Source: Porphyrobacter sp. TH134
GTDB taxonomy: Bacteria > Pseudomonadota > Alphaproteobacteria > Sphingomonadales > Sphingomonadaceae
Assembly (NCBI RefSeq): GCF_002855495.1
Contig: NZ_PKRO01000025.1
Span: forward strand, 1-44,519
Direction: 5' to 3'
DNA length: 44,519 nucleotides
Part shown: piece by piece, positions 25,102 to 33,594 of the stretch
Position numbering within the stretch: the first letter of the stretch is position 1
Layout: each line of letters starts with the position of its first letter
Translations under genes and position numbers: made by a program
The notes under the pieces: generated by a model
What the model was told of the DNA's origin: nothing
What the model saw: only the letters and a program-made list of their open reading frames with translations
The model's database searches: none

Positions 25102-25767
25102 ATGCCTCATTTCGCCCACGGCGTCGTCAAGTTTCAGCGCGAGGTGTTCCCCGAAAAAGCCGAGCTGTTCGAAAAGCTGAGCACCGGTCAGAGCCCCGAA
25201 GCGCTGTTCATCACCTGCTCGGACAGCCGGATCGAAACCGCGATGCTCACGCAGACCGATCCGGGCGAGCTGTTCATTTGCCGCAATGCCGGCAATATCG
25301 TGCCGCCGCACACCAACCAAACGGGCGGTATGACCGCGTCGATCGAATTCGCCATCGGCGCGCTGAAGATCCCGCATATCGTGATCTGTGGTCACACCGA
25401 ATGCGGGGCCATGAAGGGCGCGATGAACCGTGCGGCGCTGACGAGCCTGCCGCATGTGCGCGAATGGCTCGGCTATTCGCAGGGTGCGGTCGACATTGTC
25501 GAAGCACTGGGCGCCGGCCTCGATCCCGAAGCCAAGATGCACATGCTGCTCCAGCAGAATGTCATCTTGCAATTGCAGCACTTGAAGACCCACCCGGTGG
25601 TTGCGGTCGCTCTGGCGCAGAATGCCGTGCAACTGCACGGCTGGGTGTATGACATCAAGACCGGGGAAGTTTCGGCCTATGATGATGCCACCGGCACGTG
25701 GGTATCGGTCGAGGATCGCTATGCCGCTGATCTTGCTTCGGCGGTGGTTGCCCATCACGCTTGCTAA
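25102..25767 (+). CDS. beta-class carbonic anhydrase
   Basis: 221 residues from ATG 25102 (AAAAGGA about 8 nt upstream); the upstream in-frame TTG is not favoured. The zinc ligands C39, H98 and C101 and the catalytic dyad D41/R43 are all present in TCSDSRIE and CGHTECGAMKG, with RNAGNIVPP between them. It interconverts CO2 and bicarbonate in the cytoplasm. It is 14 bp downstream of the ArsR gene and 55 bp upstream of a SulP permease gene, the arrangement expected for inorganic-carbon or pH-related handling. Bicarbonate is also needed for carboxylases such as those of the ethylmalonyl-CoA pathway suggested by the dehydrogenase at 17812-19488. Confidence 0.95.
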   Translation: MPHFAHGVVKFQREVFPEKAELFEKLSTGQSPEALFITCSDSRIETAMLTQTDPGELFICRNAGNIVPPHTNQTGGMTASIEFAIGALKIPHIVICGHTECGAMKGAMNRAALTSLPHVREWLGYSQGAVDIVEALGAGLDPEAKMHMLLQQNVILQLQHLKTHPVVAVALAQNAVQLHGWVYDIKTGEVSAYDDATGTWVSVEDRYAADLASAVVAHHAC

Positions 25768-25822
25768 CGCGGCGGCGCCTATTCTTGCTGACTGACAGCC
25801 CCTCCCCCGGAGACCTTCACTG

Positions 25823-27391
25823 ATGAATGCTGCTGCATCCGCCCCGCCTACCTCTGCTGCCATCGGCCGCGATTTTCTTGCGTCGATCGTGGTCTTTCTG
25901 GTCGCCTTGCCCCTTTGCATGGGGGTGGCGATTGCGTCAGGGGCGCCGCCTGCGCTTGGCTTGATCACCGGCATTGTCGGCGGGTTGGTGGTTGGCAGCA
26001 TTGCCGGATCACCCTTGCAGGTCAGCGGGCCTGCCGCCGGCATGGCCGTGCTGGTGTACCAGCTCGTGCAGGAACACGGGCTGCTCATGCTCGGCGTGGT
26101 CGGGCTGATCGCGGGCGCGCTGCAATTGCTGGCCGGGGTCTTCAAGCTCGGCCAATGGTTCCGGGCGATCTCGCCCTCGGTCATTCACGGGATGCTGGCC
26201 GGGATCGGCGTGCTGATCTTCGTGTCGCAAATCCACGTGATGCTCGATGATGCGCCGCGGGCCAGCGGTCTGTTGAACATTGCCGCCATTCCCGAGGCGA
26301 TTGTGAAGGTCTTCCCCGTTGATGGCTCGGTCCACCATCTTGCGGCGATGGCAGGGATTGTGACGATCGCCACGATCGTGCTGTGGAACCAGTTCAAGCC
26401 CAAGGCGCTGGCGCTGCTGCCGGGGCCGCTGCTTGGTGTGATTGTCGGGGCTGTGTTCGCGCTCATCTTTGCGCTGCCAATCACGCTGGTCGCTATTCCC
26501 GACAACCTTGCGAGCGGTCTGAATATCCCCACCGCCGAGGCGCTGGCCGGGTTCACCAATCCCGATATCCTGACGCTCGGCCTTGTCTTTGCTTTTGTTG
26601 CGAGCGCCGAAACCCTGCTGTGCGCCACGGCCGTCGACAAGATGCACATCGGCACACGCACCGATTACGACAAAGAACTGCGCGCCCAAGGCATCGGCAA
26701 CATGATCTGCGGCGGATTGGGCGCACTGCCGATGACCGGGGTGATCGTGCGGTCGGCTGCCAATGTCGAAGCGGGCGCGACCACGCGGCTTTCCGCGATC
26801 CTGCACGGCGGCTGGTTGCTGCTGGCGGTCGTTGCCTTCCCGTTCGTGCTGAACGCGATCCCGACCTCGGTGCTGGCCGCGATCCTCGTCTACACCGGGT
26901 ACAAGCTGGTCAATGTCGCGCAGATCCGCAAGATCGCCGAGTTTGGCCGGCAGGAACTGGTGATCTATTTCGCCACGCTCGCCGGCGTCGTGCTGATCGA
27001 TCTCTTGACCGGGGTGGTCATCGGCTTTGGCCTTGCGACCCTCAAACTGGTCTATACCTTTTCGCACCTCGATATCCGGCGCGAGCATGACGAGCAGACG
27101 GGCCGGGTCGATCTGTGGATGACAGGATCAGCCACGTTCTTCTCGATCCCGCAATTGGGCAAGGCCCTGGAAAGCTCGCCCGCGGGCGCCGAAGTCCACA
27201 TCCACGTCGAAAAGCTCGACTATATCGACCACGCCTGCCTTGAAATGCTGTCGTCGTGGGAAAAACTCCACCAAAGCACCGGCGGTTCTCTTGTGGTGGA
27301 ATGGAGCGAGCTGGTGGAACGCTACGGTCGCCGGTCGGAAGACCCCAGCAAGACCGAGATACCGGGCCTGATGATCCGCCCTGCCGCATAA
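25823..27391 (+). CDS. SulP-family anion permease (candidate bicarbonate transporter)
   Basis: 522 residues. SulP transmembrane core of about 12-14 helices with the signature region FLVALPLCMGVAIASGAPPALGLITGIVGGLVVGSIAGSPL-type start and the conserved AVDKMHIGTRTDYDKEL... GLGALPMTGVIVRSAANVEAGATTRLSAILHG segment, followed by a cytoplasmic STAS-like region (about 415-520: VDLWMTGSATFFSIPQLGKALE, HVEKLDYIDHACLEML). SulP proteins carry sulphate, bicarbonate or dicarboxylates. Direct coupling to a carbonic anhydrase gene favours bicarbonate, as in SulP/BicA-type systems, but this is contextual inference. GGAG precedes ATG 25823. It ends 24 bp from the convergent second ArsR gene. Confidence 0.9.
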   Translation: MNAAASAPPTSAAIGRDFLASIVVFLVALPLCMGVAIASGAPPALGLITGIVGGLVVGSIAGSPLQVSGPAAGMAVLVYQLVQEHGLLMLGVVGLIAGALQLLAGVFKLGQWFRAISPSVIHGMLAGIGVLIFVSQIHVMLDDAPRASGLLNIAAIPEAIVKVFPVDGSVHHLAAMAGIVTIATIVLWNQFKPKALALLPGPLLGVIVGAVFALIFALPITLVAIPDNLASGLNIPTAEALAGFTNPDILTLGLVFAFVASAETLLCATAVDKMHIGTRTDYDKELRAQGIGNMICGGLGALPMTGVIVRSAANVEAGATTRLSAILHGGWLLLAVVAFPFVLNAIPTSVLAAILVYTGYKLVNVAQIRKIAEFGRQELVIYFATLAGVVLIDLLTGVVIGFGLATLKLVYTFSHLDIRREHDEQTGRVDLWMTGSATFFSIPQLGKALESSPAGAEVHIHVEKLDYIDHACLEMLSSWEKLHQSTGGSLVVEWSELVERYGRRSEDPSKTEIPGLMIRPAA

Positions 27392-27415
27392 CTTTGACGC
27401 AGGGCGGCCCTCCGG

Positions 27416-27781
27416 TCAGGCCACCGGTTCGACCGCCTCTGCGCTCCACAACCGCTTGGCTTGCTGAATATCGACGGGTGTAGCGCGGCTCAGCCGGTGA
27501 GCGATAAAGTCGATTCCGTCGATCAGCCAGGTCGCCAAATCCGGCTGCGCCAAACGATAGACGCGCTTCTGCCCTTGGGTTTCGGTTTCGACCAAGGCAA
27601 TCGCCCGCAACACCCCAAGGTGCTGCGAGACACGGGTGGGCGAGATTTCGAGCATGTCGCCCAACTCGTTGACGGTCTGTTCGCCCGCTTGAAGTTTCAG
27701 TAACAGCCTGATGCGATCAGGATGCGATATCTGCCGCAACACATGCGCCAATTCATTTGCAACAATCTTACGGCTGGGCAT
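27416..27781 (-). CDS. ArsR-family transcriptional regulator (second copy)
   Basis: 121 residues from ATG 27781 (GAAAGG 8 nt upstream). Winged helix-turn-helix: ISHPDRIRLLLKLQ, TVNELGDMLEISPTRVSQHLGVLRAIALVETETQGQKRVYRLAQ. No cysteine is present, so it is not a thiol-metal sensor. Same length as the ArsR at 24722-25087 and aligned without gaps over most of its length. The two brackets lie at opposite ends of the carbonic anhydrase-permease pair and converge on it. This copy is 36 bp downstream of, and on the same strand as, the degenerate dehydrogenase gene, so they probably form one transcript. A candidate operator lies at 27856-27876, inside the 3' end of that gene. Confidence 0.9.
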   Translation of the reverse strand: MPSRKIVANELAHVLRQISHPDRIRLLLKLQAGEQTVNELGDMLEISPTRVSQHLGVLRAIALVETETQGQKRVYRLAQPDLATWLIDGIDFIAHRLSRATPVDIQQAKRLWSAEAVEPVA

Positions 27782-27817
27782 CAGGCGACCTTTCAAAAGC
27801 AACAAACTGGTGATTGT

Positions 27818-28954
27818 TTACGACACAACGCGCAATAAGGGTGATTGGCTCCCGGAAATTGCAGTTTGTGCAATTTTTATCGCGCGCCACGGTGGTTGGT
27901 CGCGCTTGCTGACAGCCGCGCCCTTGCACAGCATGGAAATGAAATCGCTATCGCTGACCTGCGTCAGGTAAGGCGCATCGCCGCCCCGGCCCGATGTGGT
28001 CACGCCGCTATCACGCAACTGCGCCCAGCCTGCGTAGAGCCGCCATGCCCCGCGGGCCGCGCCGCCTTCATGCAGCACCAGCGCCAGCGCGTGGATCAGC
28101 GCCGGCGCGTCAAGCGGGATACGGGTCAGTCCTTCGCCAGCGATCTCGCATCCTGCCAGTCGCAGGCCGCGCCCATGCCACAAAATCGGCCATGCTTTGC
28201 GCACCCCGCTGACTTCGCTCAGCAGCGTAAACACAATGCTGCGCACATCGGGCATGGCGATGATCGCATCCCATTGTGGGCTACCTGCCATTAGCGCTGG
28301 CAACGCCTGCTCGATCGTCAGGATATCAAATGCGGGTGCCTCGTGGGTCAATCCCTTGCCGGCGGCCAGCAACTGGCGGGCGAGCGCATTGCGCTGCCGG
28401 GCGTGGACGATGATCGCAAGCCGCTCGCGCCCCTCGGCATGGGCGGCGCGGATCATCCGGCGCATCAGGCCCGCGCGCGGCAACGGAACACCGCAGTCCT
28501 CATCCACCGGACATTGCGCCGGATGCGGGCTCAACAACATCAGATCGAACCCGCGTTGACTGGCAGCAGCGCCGCGGGCGTGATCGATGAGATAACTCGC
28601 GGCGAAATCTGCGGGCGGCAGACCGGCGAGGCCGCCATACTGAAAGGCAGCCGGGCTCCAGCCCATCCACGGCGAAAAGACCGGCGGAGCGGGTACAGCA
28701 TTGCTGCCAGCAAGCGCCCAATCGGTCATACGCGGCAAGCGGCGCGAACGCGCAGCCGGCACGAATTCAACCGCAATCCCCAGCCAATCCAGCAATTGCG
28801 CCAGCGCAGCGCTCCAATCGTCCGGGGCGCATTCGGCAGGCTGTGCAAGCCGCAACGGCGATGTCACGACCGACAATTGCGGGCCGCGCGCGGACATCAT
28901 GCCTGCACGAGCGACAGCCGATTGCTGGTCGGTGATGTGACTGCTGTGGTCCAT
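27818..28954 (-). CDS. degenerate isopropylmalate/isocitrate-dehydrogenase-like protein
   Basis: 378 residues from ATG 28954 (AAGGGAT upstream). The second half follows the beta-decarboxylating dehydrogenase fold segment by segment: LMRRMIRAAHAEGRERLAIIVHARQRNALA, ALMAGSPQWDAIIAMPDVRSIVFTLLSEVSGV, DAPALIHALALVLHEGG and a last LRDSGVTTSGRGG. The residues that make these enzymes work are not where expected: the Lys of the usual VDKANV is replaced (VHARQR), the Asp of VDNAAM is absent (TIEQAL), and the GD-I-SD metal-binding Asp residues are missing (VRSIVFTL). The N-terminal nucleotide-binding part is also divergent. It is therefore probably non-catalytic, perhaps regulatory or a relic under selection. 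Fold assignment is by eye. Confidence 0.55.
   Translation of the reverse strand: MDHSSHITDQQSAVARAGMMSARGPQLSVVTSPLRLAQPAECAPDDWSAALAQLLDWLGIAVEFVPAARSRRLPRMTDWALAGSNAVPAPPVFSPWMGWSPAAFQYGGLAGLPPADFAASYLIDHARGAAASQRGFDLMLLSPHPAQCPVDEDCGVPLPRAGLMRRMIRAAHAEGRERLAIIVHARQRNALARQLLAAGKGLTHEAPAFDILTIEQALPALMAGSPQWDAIIAMPDVRSIVFTLLSEVSGVRKAWPILWHGRGLRLAGCEIAGEGLTRIPLDAPALIHALALVLHEGGAARGAWRLYAGWAQLRDSGVTTSGRGGDAPYLTQVSDSDFISMLCKGAAVSKRDQPPWRAIKIAQTAISGSQSPLLRVVS
27856..27876. promoter_or_regulatory. candidate operator of the second ArsR, within a coding region
   Basis: AAATTGCA-GTTTG-TGCAATTT has perfect 8-bp arms and lies 75-95 bp upstream of ATG 27781, inside the 3' end of the dehydrogenase-like gene. 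It contains TTGCA/TGCAA half-sites like those in the repeat cluster in front of the first ArsR, in the opposite orientation (TGCAA-N-TTGCA there). Confidence 0.4.
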
Positions 28955-29163
28955 ATGCCGGATCCCTTGCGTGCCCGAGAGAAGACAGAGGCCGCCTGTT
29001 AGACCCGCGTGCACCTCCAGAAAAATTCAATCTTTCTTCGCAAACGTTCTAAAATATGAATGATTGCAGATTTATGCCTCCTGTGCGCGCGCTGTACCGC
29101 GTCTTGCAACCGCGGCATCGCACAGGCATCATCGCGGCGGGAGCAGAGGGGGATGGTACGACA

Positions 29164-31116
29164 ATGATACCCGCAAGATTGCGCGCCGGTGCGGCGCTGG
29201 CGCTTGTCATGGCCGCGATCAGCGGCGCGCAGGCCCAGAACGCAAGCGAGGCCACGCGCGTAGCACAAGCCGCCGCCCTCGCCGCCTTGCCGGACGAAGG
29301 CGCCCGCGACGCCGCGTTTTCCACGCGCGGTTTTCTGGCCACTGGCACGCAGCCGCTGATCCTCAATGCCGCCGGAAAACCTGTCTGGAACCTTGCCGCC
29401 TATGATTTCGTCAAAGGTCCGGCGCCCGATACGGTCAACCCCAGCCTGTGGCGGCACATGACCCATCTGAAGCACCACGGCCTGTATCAGGTCACCCCCA
29501 ATGTCTGGCAGGTGCGCGGGTTTGACGTATCGAACATGACGATCATTCGCGGCGCAACGGGCTGGATCGTGATTGACCCGCTGACCAGTGTCGAGGCCGC
29601 GCAGGCCGCACTGGCGCTGGTCAATGCCACCCTTGGCCAGCGCCCTGTCAGCGGGTTGATCTATTCCCACAGCCACGGCGATCATTTCGGCGGAGCGCGC
29701 GGCGTGGTGGAACCCGACGCTGTCAAAGCGGGCCGCGTGCCAGTGATCGCGCCTGAAGGCTTCATGGAAGAGGCCACATCCGAAAACGTCATGGCTGGCG
29801 GCGCGATGATGCGGCGCGCAGCCTACCAGTTTGGCACCGGCCTGACCCCCGGCCCCGCAGGGCAAATGGGCAGCGGGATCGGCATGGGGCTGTCGGCCGG
29901 CACGCTGTCGCTGATCGCGCCGACTGACACGATCGCCAAAACCGGCGAGACGCGGCTGGTGGACGGCATCAGCCTCGAATTCCAGATCGTGTCAGGCACC
30001 GAGGCTCCGGCCGAATTCAATGTCTTCATCCGACCCGAAAAGACCTTTCTGGCCGCCGAGATTGCGACCTGCACCTTGCATAACATCCTTACCCCGCGCG
30101 GCGCGAAGGTGCGCGATGCACGGGCGTGGGCGCATTATCTCGATGAGGCCGCCCGCCGCTATGCCCCGGCCAGCGATGTGGTGATTTCAAGCCATTGCTG
30201 GCCGATCTTCGGGAGGGCCGAGGGCACAGCCTGGCTGACCGCCCAACGCGACAATTACCGCTGGCTGCACGATCAGACCGTACGCCGCATGAACCGGGGC
30301 GAGACGATGCACGAAATCGCCGAAGCGCTCGAAAACGCGGCCCCGCCGGGGTTGGCGGGCGAGTGGTCGGCGCGCGGCTATTACGGCACTGTCAGCCACA
30401 ACGCCAAGGCGATCTACCAGTTCTATCTCGGATGGTATGATGCAGTTCCTGCTAATCTCCACGCCCATCCGCCAGTCGCGCGGGCGCAGCGGTTGGTCGA
30501 GGCGCTCGGCGGGGCGGAGCGGACGCTGGCGCTGGCAGAGACGGCGATGGCAGCCGGCGATTATCGCTGGGCATCGGACTTGCTGCAAAACCTTGTGTTT
30601 GCAGCGCCTGACAATGCGGCTGCCAAAGCCAGGCTGGCGCATAGCTATCAGCAGCAAGGCTATCAGGCTGAAAGCGCGATCTGGCGCAACCAATTCCTCG
30701 GCGCGGCAAGCGACCTCACGCGCGGCCGCGCGGCGATGACGGCGGCCCAAAGCGCCGATCTGATCGCAGCCTTGGCAACACAGGAACTGCTCGATTCAGC
30801 GGCCACCCGCTTTGCGCCCGAACGCTTCGGCACCCGCCCCCTGGTGATCGGGATTGACCTGACCGACCGCAACGAACAGGCCATGATCGAGGCCAATGGT
30901 CAGGCAATGATCGGCCGTGTCGGCACGCTGCCCAAAGCGCCGGATGTGACCATTCGCGGTCCGCGGCTGGCCTTGCTGGCTCTGTTCTTCCTGAAGCAGC
31001 CGGTCAGCGCGCTGGAAGGCGGCGGGCTTCAGGTCGAAGGCGACAAGGCCGCTTTGCAGGGCTTGATCGATGCGCTCGATCCGATGCCGCAGGGCTTTGA
31101 AATCGTCACGCCTTGA
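29164..31116 (+). CDS. alkylsulfatase-type metallo-beta-lactamase (SdsA1-like), exported
   Basis: 650 residues from ATG 29164 (purine-rich AGAGGGGG upstream); the earlier ATG 29056 would place a long basic tail before the signal peptide. Signal peptide ends ISGAQAQ. MBL domain with the zinc motif SHSHGDHFGG (H169, H171, D173, H174), further ligands in FLAAEIATCTLHN and VVISSHCWPIFG, then an alkylsulfatase dimerisation domain with YGTVSHNAKAIYQFYLGWYD and a C-terminal SCP2-like sterol-carrier domain (IGIDLTDRNEQAMIEANGQ...). This three-part layout is that of class C alkylsulfatases which cleave primary alkyl sulphates such as SDS. It provides sulphate and a fatty alcohol that beta-oxidation enzymes could use. 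It converges closely (6 bp) with the GH3 gene. Confidence 0.92.
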   Translation: MIPARLRAGAALALVMAAISGAQAQNASEATRVAQAAALAALPDEGARDAAFSTRGFLATGTQPLILNAAGKPVWNLAAYDFVKGPAPDTVNPSLWRHMTHLKHHGLYQVTPNVWQVRGFDVSNMTIIRGATGWIVIDPLTSVEAAQAALALVNATLGQRPVSGLIYSHSHGDHFGGARGVVEPDAVKAGRVPVIAPEGFMEEATSENVMAGGAMMRRAAYQFGTGLTPGPAGQMGSGIGMGLSAGTLSLIAPTDTIAKTGETRLVDGISLEFQIVSGTEAPAEFNVFIRPEKTFLAAEIATCTLHNILTPRGAKVRDARAWAHYLDEAARRYAPASDVVISSHCWPIFGRAEGTAWLTAQRDNYRWLHDQTVRRMNRGETMHEIAEALENAAPPGLAGEWSARGYYGTVSHNAKAIYQFYLGWYDAVPANLHAHPPVARAQRLVEALGGAERTLALAETAMAAGDYRWASDLLQNLVFAAPDNAAAKARLAHSYQQQGYQAESAIWRNQFLGAASDLTRGRAAMTAAQSADLIAALATQELLDSAATRFAPERFGTRPLVIGIDLTDRNEQAMIEANGQAMIGRVGTLPKAPDVTIRGPRLALLALFFLKQPVSALEGGGLQVEGDKAALQGLIDALDPMPQGFEIVTP

Positions 31117-31122
31117 AGCGCG

Positions 31123-33501
31123 TCAGAACGAACATTCGGCCTGCACCGCGCTGTCATCGCGGGTGATTTCGCTGATCTGGAGGGTAAAGTCCCCCTTCGA
31201 TGCGAAAGTCAGCCGTGCGCCCGCCGCATCAAGGCAGGCCGGCGTCAGCACCATTTCGCGCCAGCCCTTGCCTTCAGCGACGGACAGGCCCTGCGTGATA
31301 TCGAGCGACTTGCCGCCTGCGGTAACCGTCACCGGCCCGGCCGGGCGCTGGCTGACCTGATAGGCAATCCGCCATGCCGCGCCGCTTTCAGGCCCGGTCA
31401 GGGTGAGTTTCGCTCCCGGTGCAAAGGCGATCCGGCGGGCATCTTCCTGGGCGCGGCGATCAAGGCCGGTCGCGGTGATACCATTGCCGCCGCCCCGCAG
31501 GTCGGGCAGCAATGCATTGTCCGCCACTGCCTGAACCTGCATGCCCAGCTTGCCATTGGCAAACCACACCGCGCCCGTATCGGCGGTCAGCGCGGCGCAG
31601 GTTTCGTCCAACGGCAACAGCGTCCGCGCGCTCTCGAACGCGAGGCCGAAGCCGACCGGAAACAGCGCGGCTTGCGCATCATTGACCGGAGCGCCCTCGC
31701 ACGTTGCAGGCCAACTGAACGACAGGCGCCCGGTTGGCCGGCGCTGGCCGAACAGGATATCGGCTACCCCTGCCCCTTCGCTGCCCGGCAGCCACGCGGC
31801 CACAAAGGCATCGGCGGCGTTCAGCTCGCGGTTCACCCACAAGGGGCGGCCCGACAGGAACACCGCGACGGTGCGAATGCCGCGCGCGCGGTAGGCTTTG
31901 AGCAGCGCCAAGCCCTCTTGGTCGCGGAAGACCAGATCCTTCCGGTCGCCCACGAATTCGGCATAGGGTTCCTCGCCAAAGACGACGATGGCGACATCCG
32001 GCGTGCTGGCCGTGCTGCCCTTGGGTGCCAGCACCGCCTCGCCGCCGCCCGCCTTGACCGCAGCCGCGATCCCAGCCCAGATTGACGTTGCACCGGGGAA
32101 ATCGGCAGCGGTCAGATCGCCGCCGCCTTGCCATGTCACCGACCAGCCGCCCGCTTGCTGCGGCACATTGTCCGCCGCGCTCCCGGCGACTTCGATCCGC
32201 GCAGCCGGGTCAAGCGGCAACAGCCCGGCGTTCTTCAGCAACACCTGCGACTTTGCTGCCGCCTCGCGCGCGATGGCGCGGTGTTCGGGCGAACCGAGCC
32301 GGTCCCACTTGCCGCCCAGCGCGCGGGCCGAAGGCGTCACCTCGCCATCGAAAATCCCCAGCTTGGCCTTCAACCGCAGCACCCGCAGCACCGCTTCATC
32401 CAGCCGCGCCATCGGGATCGTGCCATCCTTGACCTGTGCCAGCAGGCTGGCGTGAAGCGCCTTCCAGTCTTCGGGCACCATGTACACATCAAGGCCCGCC
32501 AGCAGCGCCTGCGGGCAATTGCCATTCGTGCAGCCGGTAACCTGCCCGTGGCCGTTCCAGTCGCCGACCACCAGCCCTTCAAATCCCAGCGTGCCGCGCA
32601 ACTCGCCGGTAAGCAGCGGCGCGTTGCCGTGCATCTTGGAGCCGTTGATCGAATTGAAGCTGGCCATCACACTGGCAACGCCTGCGCCGATAGCGGCTGG
32701 ATAGGGTGCCGCATGGATGGCCATCAGGTCGGCAAGGTTGCCGTTGACATCGCCCTGATCCACGCCTTGCGCCGTACCGCCATCGCCGAAGAAATGCTTG
32801 GCCGTGGCGGCTACCTTGCCTTCCCCGAGAAAGCCGGGCTCGCCGGGGCGGCCTTGCAGGCCCTCCACCATCGCCGCACCAAGGCGGCTGACCAGCACCG
32901 GGTCTTCGCCATAGCTTTCATAGGTGCGGCCCCAGCGATCATCGCGCGCGACCGCGATGGTGGGGGCAAAGGTCCAGTCGATCCCGGTCACTTCGATTTC
33001 AGCCGCGGTTGCAGCGCCGATGCGGCGGATCAGGTCAACATCGCCGGTCGCTCCCAGCGCGATGTTATGGGGGAACACCGTCGCGCCAATCACATTGGCA
33101 TGGCCGTGCACCGCGTCGGTCGCCCACAGCGCCGGGATCGCCGGTTCGCCCCCCGTCAGCGGCGCGGTGGAGGCTTGCCAATATTCGTCGGCGAGCTTCA
33201 GCCAGTCTGCGGCCGGGGCCTTGTCGTTGCCGTAAGGGCCGGAATTGCCGCCGTTGAGGATCGTGCCGAAACGGTAACGGCGCATGTCCTGCGGCGTGAT
33301 CGCGCCGATATCGGGCATGATGATCTGGGCCACCTTGCGCTCCAGGCTCATGCGCGCCAGCAAGGCTTCAGGCGTGTTTGCGCTGGCCGTGGCGGCGGCA
33401 GGCGCGCTGGCGGACCGAACATCGGGCACGGCGGCGCATCCGGCCAAAAGCGCTGCCAGCGCTGCCCCGCCAGCCAATCGGCCCAACCCGTTGCGTACCA
33501 T
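31123..33501 (-). CDS. GH3-family exo-beta-glucosidase, lipoprotein
   Basis: 792 residues from ATG 33501 (GGAGGGA 9 nt upstream). Lipobox LLAGC (C22), so it should be an outer-membrane lipoprotein facing the periplasm or the surface. GH3 catalytic domain with WATDAVHGHANVIGATVFPHN, DDRWGRTYESYGEDP, KHFFGDGGT and the nucleophile D314 in GLVVGDWNGH; C-terminal (alpha/beta)6 domain and a beta-sandwich with QRRPTGRLSFSWP. This is the exo-1,3/1,4-beta-glucosidase branch acting on cello-oligosaccharides and related glucosides. It is preceded by a candidate LacI operator (33535-33550) and is encoded downstream of the MFS permease and LacI genes, so it is the hydrolytic step of the locus. The exact substrate linkage is inferred. 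Confidence 0.93.
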   Translation of the reverse strand: MVRNGLGRLAGGAALAALLAGCAAVPDVRSASAPAAATASANTPEALLARMSLERKVAQIIMPDIGAITPQDMRRYRFGTILNGGNSGPYGNDKAPAADWLKLADEYWQASTAPLTGGEPAIPALWATDAVHGHANVIGATVFPHNIALGATGDVDLIRRIGAATAAEIEVTGIDWTFAPTIAVARDDRWGRTYESYGEDPVLVSRLGAAMVEGLQGRPGEPGFLGEGKVAATAKHFFGDGGTAQGVDQGDVNGNLADLMAIHAAPYPAAIGAGVASVMASFNSINGSKMHGNAPLLTGELRGTLGFEGLVVGDWNGHGQVTGCTNGNCPQALLAGLDVYMVPEDWKALHASLLAQVKDGTIPMARLDEAVLRVLRLKAKLGIFDGEVTPSARALGGKWDRLGSPEHRAIAREAAAKSQVLLKNAGLLPLDPAARIEVAGSAADNVPQQAGGWSVTWQGGGDLTAADFPGATSIWAGIAAAVKAGGGEAVLAPKGSTASTPDVAIVVFGEEPYAEFVGDRKDLVFRDQEGLALLKAYRARGIRTVAVFLSGRPLWVNRELNAADAFVAAWLPGSEGAGVADILFGQRRPTGRLSFSWPATCEGAPVNDAQAALFPVGFGLAFESARTLLPLDETCAALTADTGAVWFANGKLGMQVQAVADNALLPDLRGGGNGITATGLDRRAQEDARRIAFAPGAKLTLTGPESGAAWRIAYQVSQRPAGPVTVTAGGKSLDITQGLSVAEGKGWREMVLTPACLDAAGARLTFASKGDFTLQISEITRDDSAVQAECSF

Positions 33502-33534
33502 CAAACCAGTCCCTCCCAAGACCTGCTGCTCATT

Positions 33535-33550
33535 TTGAGAACGTTATCAA
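33535..33550. promoter_or_regulatory. candidate LacI operator upstream of the GH3 gene
   Basis: TTGAGAACGTTATCAA, an imperfect 16-bp palindrome with an AACGTT centre typical of LacI-family operators, 34 bp before the GH3 start codon. Read on the minus strand it is TTGATAACGTTCTCAA, which agrees at 14 of 16 positions with the site at 39496-39511 read the same way. Confidence 0.6.
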
Positions 33551-33594
33551 CGTATGCCGCCGCCCGCCCGCTTTGGCAAGCGATTAGGCGCGCT

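Noticed and set aside
29036..29056. A third LacI-like site (AACGTTCT) upstream of the alkylsulfatase gene
   Set aside because: Only the central bases and one arm match the two good sites; the other arm does not.
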